DNA of 10,867 nucleotides from the NCBI GenBank assembly GCA_937967725.1, contig CALBSY010000012.1:1-10867 (forward strand), given 5' to 3'. The first letter of the stretch is position 1, and each line of letters begins with the position of its first letter. The notes under the pieces were generated by a model, which was not told the DNA's origin, did not search any database, and was given only the letters and a program-made list of their open reading frames with translations. This document shows positions 6,306 to 10,867 of the stretch, one piece after another. This DNA is from an uncultured Alphaproteobacteria bacterium. Its GTDB lineage: Bacteria; Pseudomonadota; Alphaproteobacteria; Caulobacterales; Aquidulcibacteraceae. Made by a program: the position numbers and the translations under genes.

Positions 6306-6342
6306 GGCGGGATTTCCTAGCCCGGCCTAGCCCAAAACCGCC
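6306..6342. repeat. Short direct repeat CCTAGCCC x2 inside a weak inverted repeat
   Basis: In the 92-base gap between the ClpP-like gene and the PfpI gene, CCTAGCCC occurs at 6316-6323 and again at 6326-6333, two bases apart, enclosed by GGCGG (6306-6310) and CCGCC (6338-6342). CTAG is generally uncommon in bacterial DNA, so a doubled CTAG octamer stands out. It lies just downstream of the PfpI stop and upstream of the ClpP-like start. There is no T-run, so a terminator cannot be claimed; a regulator site for the clpP-like operon is possible but unproven. Confidence 0.3.
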
Positions 6343-6345
6343 TTG

Positions 6346-6942
6346 CTAACGCAGGTCCGCCTGGTCGTGGTGGATTTGGCGCGCCGCGCCATTGGCATGA
6401 CGGCCCTCGGCGATTTCTTCGATCATCTTGGCGCAAAAGGCAGGCAGGTCGTCCGGCTTGCGCGAAGTGACGAGCCCGTTATCCACCACCACCTCCTCGT
6501 CCACCCAATTGGCGCCTGCATTCTTTAGGTCGTGCTTCAGCGACGGCCAGGACGTCAGCGTGCGCCCTTCGACGCCGCCGGCGTCGATCAGCGTCCATGG
6601 GCCATGGCAGATCGCCGCGATCGGTTTGTCGTCCTCTACAAAGCGGCGGATGAAAGCGATCGCTTCGCGCTCAAGCCGCAGTTTGTCGGGATTGGCGACG
6701 CCGCCCGGCAGCACTAGCGCGTCGTAATCGTTGGCGTCAGCGTCGCCGAGTGTTTTGTCCACGCGGATCTTGTCGCCCTTTTCGTCGTGCTTCATGCCCT
6801 GAATTTCACCAGCCTTTGGCGCGATCACGTGCGCATCCGCGCCGGCGTCCTTCAGGGCCCGAAGCGGTTCGGTGAGTTCAGATTGCTCAAATCCATCCGT
6901 CGCCAGTACGGCGACTGTTTTGCCGGCGAGTTTCTGCGCCAT
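6346..6942 (-). CDS. DJ-1/PfpI family protein (type 1 glutamine amidotransferase-like)
   Basis: This cytoplasmic 198-aa protein belongs to the PfpI/YhbO/GSP18 branch of the DJ-1 superfamily, variously described as stress-protective proteases, glyoxalases or deglycases. The N-terminal strand and glutamate region are KTVAVLATDGFEQSELTEP (8-26), with E19 the usual acidic partner. The nucleophile elbow is AAICHGPW (109-116): C112 followed by H113, as in active members. TSRKPDDLPAFC (159-170) is the conserved C-terminal segment, followed by a longer hydrophilic tail with several histidines. The family is usually 165-190 aa, so the tail is only slightly long. The start is well supported by GAGGAG seven bases before ATG 6942. 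It lies 62 bases downstream of thiE on the same strand. The precise substrate cannot be inferred. Confidence 0.9.
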   Translation of the reverse strand: MAQKLAGKTVAVLATDGFEQSELTEPLRALKDAGADAHVIAPKAGEIQGMKHDEKGDKIRVDKTLGDADANDYDALVLPGGVANPDKLRLEREAIAFIRRFVEDDKPIAAICHGPWTLIDAGGVEGRTLTSWPSLKHDLKNAGANWVDEEVVVDNGLVTSRKPDDLPAFCAKMIEEIAEGRHANGAARQIHHDQADLR

Positions 6943-6977
6943 TGCTTGTCTCCTCGATATTTGGGTTGTCGAGGATC

Positions 6978-7000
6978 AACGGCGCGCGGCGCGCGCTGTT
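6978..7000. repeat. GC-rich hairpin between thiE and the PfpI gene
   Basis: AACGGCGCGC (6978-6987) and GCGCGCTGTT (6991-7000) form a 10-base stem around a 3-base loop; the one imperfect pair is G-T on the plus strand (A-C on the minus strand). It begins four bases after the thiE stop on the minus strand. With no T-run on either side it is not a standard intrinsic terminator, but it could stabilise the 3' end of the thiE message. Confidence 0.35.
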
Positions 7001-7004
7001 CCGG

Positions 7005-7637
7005 TCAGTCAGCAGCGATACGGTCAAAAAGGGCGTTGAATGCAGCCACCGCGGCGCGCGCGCCGCCTGCATGGTTCCAAACGCCGGACGAAACCGCCAG
7101 GAAGTCCGCCCCCGCGCGAACGAGCGGCTCGGCGTTGTCAACGGTTATGCCGCCGATGGCGACACACGGCGTTTCCATCGTTTCTTGCCAGATTTCTAGG
7201 ATTTCCGGATCCGCCCAATAGTCCGGTTGCTTGGTCTCGGTCGGATAGAACGCGCCGAACGCCACGTAGTCGGCGCCGGCTTCCGCCGCCACCATCGCCA
7301 GGTGCCGCGAATTGTGTGCGGTGACGCCAACAATCTTTCCGCTGCCCAGTGCCGCGCGCGCCGCGGCGTAGCTCGCGTCGCCCTGCCCGATGTGAACGCC
7401 GTCGGCGTCGAGCTCCGCAGCAAGATCGGGGCGGTCGTTGAGGATGAAGGCCGCGCCGGCGTCTTGCACCACTGGCTTCAGCGCGGCGCTGATGCGTAAC
7501 ACTGCCGCATCGCTCGCGCCCTTCAGCCGTAATTGCACTGCCGCGACATCTCCGCCGGAGAGGCCGTCCCGGAGTGCGCGCGAGAATGCATCCGGCTCGA
7601 ACCTTGGCGGCGTAATGAGATAAAGACGGCAGCGCAT
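7005..7637 (-). CDS. thiE: Thiamine-phosphate synthase (ThiE/TenI family)
   Basis: ThiE joins HMP-pyrophosphate to the thiazole phosphate carboxylate to make thiamine phosphate, in the cytoplasm. The 210-aa product is a TIM barrel of family length. Visible motifs: VQLRLKG (34-40, the QLRxK substrate strand), FILNDRPDLA (64-73, with N67 and D68 for the Mg-pyrophosphate), DGVHIGQGD (79-87), VGVTAHN (103-109), GAFYPTETK (128-136, the flexible PT-T loop) and IGGIT (161-165) followed by FLAVSSGVW (179-187, phosphate-binding). VGVTAHN departs from the commoner G-x-S-x-H form, and QLRLK has Leu where many have Glu, so a TenI-like or variant ThiE is possible; TenI proteins usually lose the QLR-K motif, which favours ThiE. 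The start is ATG 7637, with AGG ten bases upstream in the loop of a leader hairpin (see 7638-7707). No other thiamine gene is nearby. Confidence 0.8.
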   Translation of the reverse strand: MRCRLYLITPPRFEPDAFSRALRDGLSGGDVAAVQLRLKGASDAAVLRISAALKPVVQDAGAAFILNDRPDLAAELDADGVHIGQGDASYAAARAALGSGKIVGVTAHNSRHLAMVAAEAGADYVAFGAFYPTETKQPDYWADPEILEIWQETMETPCVAIGGITVDNAEPLVRAGADFLAVSSGVWNHAGGARAAVAAFNALFDRIAAD

Positions 7638-7707
7638 CAGCGCTTACCTAACGTGCAAGCGCTGCCTGGGCGAGAGTCGTTTTTGGAACGGCGCGCAGCG
7701 CTTGCAC
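7638..7707 (-). promoter_or_regulatory. Leader of thiE with two mutually exclusive hairpins
   Basis: Reading the minus strand, segment A, GTGCAAGCGCTG (7707-7696), is a perfect 12-base complement of segment B, CAGCGCTTGCAC (7664-7653), with a 31-base loop. The first 8 bases of B are also a perfect complement of segment C, AAGCGCTG (7645-7638), which touches the thiE ATG. B can therefore pair with A or with C, not both. In the B:C form the thiE Shine-Dalgarno (GTTAGGT, 7652-7646) is held in the 11-base loop and the bases up to the start codon are paired; in the A:B form they are free. The sequence repeats are certain. The switching role is inference. I see no TPP-riboswitch consensus (CTGAGA-type core). 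Alternatively A:B may simply protect the end of the upstream oxidoreductase message, or the palindrome may be a DNA operator. Confidence 0.5.
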
Positions 7708-7709
7708 CG

Positions 7710-8840
7710 TCAGCGGACGCGGCTAGCGACCTCCGCCGCAATTGCCGGCGAGGCGGTGAGCCCGGGGCTTTCGATACCAAAGAGATTCACCAGCCCCTCA
7801 ATGCCATGCGTTTCCGCTCCATCAATGCGGAAGTCCGCCGGCGCTTCGCCCCGGCGCGAAAGCTTGGGGCGGCAACCCGCGTAATCCGGCGTCAGCGCGT
7901 TATCCGGCAGACCGGGCCAGTAGCGGCGGATCGCCGCGTAGAAATCGACGGCGCGCCGTGGGTCGACGCTGTAATCGATCTTGGCGGGATTTGTTTCATC
8001 GAGCCATTCGACATCGGGGCCGAATTTGGCGCGGCCGCCCAGATCCAGTGTGAGATGTACGCCGAGGCCGCCGTCGACAGGGGCGGGGTAGATGAGGTGA
8101 GTGAACGGCGTCTTGGCCGAGCAGCCGAAATAGGAGCCTTTTGCCAACGCCAGCGGCGGGATTGCGTATTCGGGCAATCCTGCGATGGAGCGGGCGACGG
8201 CCTGTGCTGCGAGACCAGCGGCGTTGATCAACGCATTGCAGCGGATGCGGGCCGGACTGTCGCCGCCGGTTTTGATCTCGAAACCGCCAGCCGGCAGCGT
8301 TTCTCCGCCAAGCATTGGCGCGTTGAATGCGAGCGCACCGCCTGAGGATTGGAGATCGCCAACAAGCGCGAGCATATAGCCGTGGCTGTCGACGATGCCG
8401 GTTTCGAGCGAGTGCATGGCTGACACGCAGCGCACGCTCGGCTCGATCCTGCGCACCTGTTCGCCGCTGAGCAGCACGCAATTCTCGCCACCAATCCACT
8501 CAGCGCGCTTGTGAATGGCGGCGATCTTTGATTCTTCGGCTGCCTCGGTGGCGACGATCAGCTTGCCAAACTTGCGATGGGCGACGCCGCGTTCGGCGAG
8601 ATAGGAGTACAGCGCGCGCCGCCCCTCGACGCAAAGGCGATGTTTCAAACTGCCGGTTGGATAGTACATGCCGGCGTGGATCACTTCGCTGTTGCGCGAG
8701 GACGTGCCCGTGCCGAAGGCGTTCGCCGCTTCCAGAACCAGAACTTCGCGCCCGCGCCGAGCGAGTTCAGCGGCGCAGGCCAAACCCACAGCGCCCGCGC
8801 CAATGACGATGCAGTCGGTTTGGTAGGTCTCGGCGCTCAT
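7710..8840 (-). CDS. FAD-dependent oxidoreductase, L-2-hydroxyglutarate dehydrogenase-like
   Basis: This 376-aa flavoprotein belongs to the DAO superfamily, closest in pattern to L-2-hydroxyglutarate dehydrogenase/oxidase (LhgO, L2HGDH), which oxidises L-2-hydroxyglutarate to 2-oxoglutarate and passes electrons to the quinone pool. The N-terminal Rossmann motif is CIVIGAGAVGLACAAELARR (10-29) with the acidic strand end VLVLEA (33-38). SSRNSEVIHAGMYYPTGSLK (47-66) is the signature of this branch. VDSHGYMLAL (150-159) and LINAAGLAAQ (204-213) follow, and the C-terminal FAD segment is LFGIESPGLTASPAIA (353-368). DYAGCRPKL (319-327) is the usual GxRPKL-type strand. No signal peptide or membrane helix is seen. 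Substrate identity is inferred; other 2-hydroxyacids or glycerol-3-phosphate-like compounds cannot be excluded. The start is ATG 8840; no clear Shine-Dalgarno was found. The stop lies 72 bases before thiE, so the two may be co-transcribed although not in one pathway. Confidence 0.87.
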   Translation of the reverse strand: MSAETYQTDCIVIGAGAVGLACAAELARRGREVLVLEAANAFGTGTSSRNSEVIHAGMYYPTGSLKHRLCVEGRRALYSYLAERGVAHRKFGKLIVATEAAEESKIAAIHKRAEWIGGENCVLLSGEQVRRIEPSVRCVSAMHSLETGIVDSHGYMLALVGDLQSSGGALAFNAPMLGGETLPAGGFEIKTGGDSPARIRCNALINAAGLAAQAVARSIAGLPEYAIPPLALAKGSYFGCSAKTPFTHLIYPAPVDGGLGVHLTLDLGGRAKFGPDVEWLDETNPAKIDYSVDPRRAVDFYAAIRRYWPGLPDNALTPDYAGCRPKLSRRGEAPADFRIDGAETHGIEGLVNLFGIESPGLTASPAIAAEVASRVR

Positions 8841-8921
8841 CGTGAAGGCGTTCTAGCTCGAGCCCGCGCGTCGGCACATGTGTTTCACGCGGAGCGCCTT
8901 AGATTGCGCGCCTGGGGCGAG
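8841..8921. other. Gap between the aminotransferase and oxidoreductase genes
   Basis: These 81 bases contain CGTGAA (8841-8846) and its reverse complement TTCACG (8884-8889), 37 bases apart, and the palindrome CACATGTG (8876-8883). They form the leader of the oxidoreductase gene on the minus strand. I see neither a convincing promoter nor a terminator for the aminotransferase gene. Confidence 0.3.
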
Positions 8922-10052
8922 TCAGCCGCCCGCTTTCACGAAATCACGGATGGCGTTGGCGACGTTGCCCTGGGTTTGGCCGTCCAAATAAGGGTGCATA
9001 GGCAGCGCCAGCACGCGGTGAGCGATGCGTTCGCTGACTGCCATGCCGCCGGCGCCGATCGGGAAGCTTTCGTAAGCCGTCTGCTTGTGCAGCGGCTTAG
9101 GATAATATTGCGCCGTGGGCACGCCCGCCTGCCGCAGGTGTGCGGCGAGGGCGTCGCGGTCGTCCGCCTCGATCACGTATTGCGCCCAGGTGGAAACGCC
9201 GCCTTCGATCACGCGCGGCGTCTGCACGACGCCTTCGAGTATCTGCGCGTAGCGATCCGCGATTTCGTTTCTGGCGCGGATTTCGTCAGCGAAGATGGCG
9301 AGCTTCTCGATCAGGATCGCGGCTTGGATCGTGTCGAGGCGTGAATTCATGCCAATTCTAGCACAGTTGTATTTGTCGTCGCCGCTGGCGCCATGGAAGG
9401 CGATCGACCGCATCAGCGTTGCGTCGGCGTCGTCGTTGGTGAGTGTGGCGCCGCCATCGCCATAGCAGCCGAGCGGCTTGGCCGGGAAGAAGGACGTGGT
9501 CTGTGCGTCGGCCCAGTGCATCGGGTGCTTGCCGTTCAGCGTACAACCGAAACCCTGCGCGCTGTCGGCGATGAGTTTCAGTCCCTCGCGGTTGCAGATG
9601 GCGGCGATGGCCGGATAGTCCGCCGGCTGGCCAAATAGATCGACGGCGATAACGGCGCGGGGCTTGAGCTTGCCGGTTTTCTTGACGCCCGCGATCGCGT
9701 CCTCGAGCGATTGGGCGTCCATATTGTAGGTGTCGGGTAGTACGTCGACGAACACAGGCGTCGCCCGCACCCACGGCACGATCTCCGCCGTGGCGGCGAA
9801 GGTGAAGCTCGGGCAAAACACCGCATCGCCTTCGCCGACGCCCCAGGCCCACAGCGGCAGCACCAGCGAATCCGTGCCGTTGGCGTTGGCGACGCAATGC
9901 TTGGCCTCGGCGAACTCCGCCAGCTGCGCTTCCAGCGTTTTCACCTCCGGGCCAAAAATGAACTGGCCGTGCGCGAGGACTCTCGCCAGCGCGGCGTCGA
10001 TCTTGTCGGCGATGCGGGCGCGTTGGGCTTGCAGGTCGATGAAGGGGATCAT
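8922..10052 (-). CDS. DegT/DnrJ/EryC1 family PLP-dependent sugar aminotransferase (WbpE-like)
   Basis: This 376-aa enzyme is an aspartate-aminotransferase-fold protein of the DegT family, which aminates keto-sugars on nucleotide carriers, usually using glutamate as donor. MIPFIDLQAQ (1-10) and HGQFIFGPEV (28-37) are typical N-terminal motifs; ANANGTDSLVLPL (55-67) binds the PLP phosphate. ADSAQGFG (162-169) holds D163, which pairs with the PLP pyridine nitrogen. SFFPAKPLGCYGDGGA (187-202) contains the Schiff-base lysine K192. RLDTIQAAIL (238-247) and PKPLHKQ (318-324) complete the family pattern. The form SFFPxKxLGxYGDxGA and the partner Gfo/Idh gene resemble WbpE/WlbC, which make UDP-2-acetamido-3-amino sugar uronates for O-antigen; the exact sugar is inferred. 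The gene starts 5 bases after the stop of the upstream Gfo/Idh gene, so the two form an operon. No strong Shine-Dalgarno is present, which suggests coupled translation. Confidence 0.92.
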   Translation of the reverse strand: MIPFIDLQAQRARIADKIDAALARVLAHGQFIFGPEVKTLEAQLAEFAEAKHCVANANGTDSLVLPLWAWGVGEGDAVFCPSFTFAATAEIVPWVRATPVFVDVLPDTYNMDAQSLEDAIAGVKKTGKLKPRAVIAVDLFGQPADYPAIAAICNREGLKLIADSAQGFGCTLNGKHPMHWADAQTTSFFPAKPLGCYGDGGATLTNDDADATLMRSIAFHGASGDDKYNCARIGMNSRLDTIQAAILIEKLAIFADEIRARNEIADRYAQILEGVVQTPRVIEGGVSTWAQYVIEADDRDALAAHLRQAGVPTAQYYPKPLHKQTAYESFPIGAGGMAVSERIAHRVLALPMHPYLDGQTQGNVANAIRDFVKAGG

Positions 10053-10057
10053 AGATT

Positions 10058-10492
10058 CTAACTCAACGAAGGAAGTTTGGCGGCGTCGTCGATCTCCAGC
10101 GCGAGCTCAAGCACAGCGAGGGCTTCAGCGCCGGTGACGGCAGGGCGGGGCGTCACGCCGAGGACGGCGTCGATGAAGATGGCCACATTGGCGCCCAAAG
10201 GGTCGCTGCCGATGCGGGTTTCGGCAAAAGCGGCGTTGAGCGGAAAGCGCGTGGTGTTCTCAAACTTGCGGGTGAGGAAGTCGATGTTGACTTCGCCCTC
10301 TTTGTAGACCGCGCGCATGAAGCGGCGGCGTTCTGCGGCGATGCGGCTTGAGATAAACACTGCTTCTGAATTGCCGAAGGCAAGACGTGCGTCGATGGCG
10401 TCGGCCGCCGCCCCATGCTCGGCGCGGCCGGTGGCGAGCACGCCATTTGGCTTGGCGCCCATCAGCCGCAGCGCCAGGTCGAGATGCTGGAC
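10058..10492 (-). pseudogene. Gfo/Idh/MocA oxidoreductase, C-terminal ~144 residues only (WbpB-like, truncated at a junction)
   Basis: The frame reads as the substrate-binding half of an NAD-dependent Gfo/Idh/MocA sugar dehydrogenase: V-Q-HLDLALRLMGAKPNG at its start (the VHHLDLALRLMG-type strand), a beta-sheet region with AVFISSRIA and NTTRFPLNAAFAE, then the usual end, SDPLGANVAIFIDAVLG followed by ALAVLELALEI. The Rossmann NAD-binding half (about 190-200 residues) is absent: upstream of about position 10492 the same frame continues open to 10657 but encodes a Pro/Arg/His-rich sequence unlike any oxidoreductase, and the plus strand there encodes another protein. In intact loci this enzyme oxidises UDP-GlcNAcA at C3 to supply the keto-sugar for the adjacent aminotransferase, five bases downstream. 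Whether the gene is truly broken or merely cut by a chimeric assembly cannot be decided here; I list it as a fragment. Confidence 0.75.
10475..10492. other. Junction between two unrelated sequence segments
   Basis: Leftward of about 10492 the minus strand encodes Gfo/Idh; rightward of about 10475 the plus strand encodes a glycosyltransferase. The overlap of roughly 18 bases, CAGGTCGAGATGCTGGAC, fits both proteins (VQHLDL on minus, QVEMLD on plus), as expected of a join at a short shared word. GC is about 65% over 10081-10440 and about 76% over 10501-10867 by direct count. Both genes lose their N-terminal halves at this point, head to head. Confidence 0.6.
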
Positions 10493-10867
10493 CTGGTGGA
10501 GCGCCATTTCGACCGGGTGCGGGTGCACGGCGATCCCGACTTCATCCCGTTCGAGCGCACCTTTCCGCATGCCCGCCGCATCGCCGGGCGGCTGCACTAC
10601 ACCGGCTATGTGGTCGACCGGCGCGCGTACGGGGATCCGGCCGGGGCGGACGGCCACGACGAGGTCATCGTCTCGGCCGGCGGCGGCAGCGTTGGCGACA
10701 CGCTCCTGCGCACCGCCATGGCCGCGCGGCCGCTGACCGCGCTGGCCGGCCGGCGCTGGCGCGTGCTGGTCGGGGTGAAGGTGGAGGAGGCGGAGTTCCG
10801 GGCGCTGCGCCGGCTCGCCCCGGACGGCGTGCTAGTGGAGCGGGCTCGCGGCGACTTCCCGGCCCTG
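10475..10867 (+). CDS. Predicted GT-B glycosyltransferase (COG4671-like), partial at both ends
   Basis: An open frame runs from the junction to the window end with 131 codons and no stop. It reads LVERHFDRVRVHGDPDF (7-23), FERTFPHARRIAGRLHYTGY (26-45), then DEVIVSAGGGSVGDTLLRTA (62-81), and closes with VLVERARGDFPAL (119-131). This order (a VHGDP strand, a tYTGYV strand, then the Gly-rich SAGGGSVG loop that binds the nucleotide diphosphate) is that of predicted glycosyltransferases related to family 28/MurG. Both the acceptor-binding N-terminal domain and the extreme C-terminus are missing. An ATG at 10484 exists but is internal to the family alignment, so it is not taken as a start. Codons are extremely GC-rich at the third position (CTG, GTG, CGG, GCC), unlike the genes to the left, so this piece probably comes from another genome or a foreign island. 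Donor and acceptor sugars are unknown. Confidence 0.72.

Noticed and set aside
7638..7707. TPP riboswitch upstream of thiE
   Set aside because: The conserved CTGAGA/ACCTGA-type core is absent and the gap (72 bases) is too short for a full TPP aptamer plus expression platform.
7533..8345. 270-codon plus-strand frame opposite the FAD oxidoreductase and thiE
   Set aside because: It spans the start of thiE, the intergenic gap and the oxidoreductase on the other strand; high-GC antisense opening, no family features.
8577..9344. 255-codon plus-strand frame opposite the oxidoreductase and aminotransferase
   Set aside because: It crosses two real minus-strand genes and their gap; composition is that of an antisense frame.
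10493..10657. Upstream extension of the Gfo/Idh frame to 10657 as a native N-terminus
   Set aside because: It encodes Pro/Arg/His-rich sequence without a Rossmann GxGxxG motif and lies antisense to a good glycosyltransferase match.

Overview
The window is GC-rich (about 62-66% by eye) and reads as an alphaproteobacterial chromosome segment. The alphaproteobacterial assignment rests on the petA-petB-petC gene order for the cytochrome bc1 complex, the divergent trmL (followed by what looks like the first codons of hemF), and the style of the housekeeping proteins. A Caulobacterales/Hyphomonadaceae-like origin is my guess and cannot be proved from sequence alone. The last ~380 bases are markedly richer in GC (about 76% against about 65% just to the left) and appear to come from a different piece of DNA.

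Layout, left to right. Positions 1-501, minus strand: the start of a probable hemF, then trmL (tRNA wobble 2'-O-methyltransferase). Positions 502-634: a divergent intergenic region with a 12-bp palindrome. Positions 635-3644, plus strand: petABC, encoding the Rieske protein, cytochrome b and cytochrome c1, tightly packed; cytochrome b carries a roughly 100-residue extra segment between its last two membrane helices. Positions 3672-4175, plus: a small cupin protein, which overlaps tail-to-tail with a minus-strand SleB-type cell-wall hydrolase (4162-5097). Positions 5098-5315: a non-coding stretch holding a clear plus-strand intrinsic terminator that belongs to no visible gene. Positions 5316-6253, minus: a ClpP-like peptidase translationally coupled to a short DksA/TraR zinc-finger protein. 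Positions 6346-8840, minus: a DJ-1/PfpI protein, a thiamine-phosphate synthase (thiE) and an FAD-dependent oxidoreductase of the L-2-hydroxyglutarate dehydrogenase type. Positions 8922-10492, minus: a DegT-type PLP sugar aminotransferase preceded by a 5'-truncated Gfo/Idh oxidoreductase, a pair typical of nucleotide-sugar (2,3-diamino sugar acid type) biosynthesis. Positions ~10475-10867, plus: the middle-to-C-terminal part of a predicted GT-B glycosyltransferase.

How the genes work together: petABC makes the quinol:cytochrome c oxidoreductase of the respiratory chain, and hemF would supply haem. The minus-strand block from 10492 down to 4162 is a series of mostly separate stress, cofactor and envelope functions rather than one pathway. 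I see no mobile element, CRISPR array, tRNA or rRNA gene. The most noteworthy items are the enlarged cytochrome b, a three-segment alternative-pairing leader directly upstream of thiE, the orphan terminator (possible small RNA), and the junction near 10475-10492 where two head-to-head genes both lose their N-termini, best explained by a chimeric assembly or a rearrangement.
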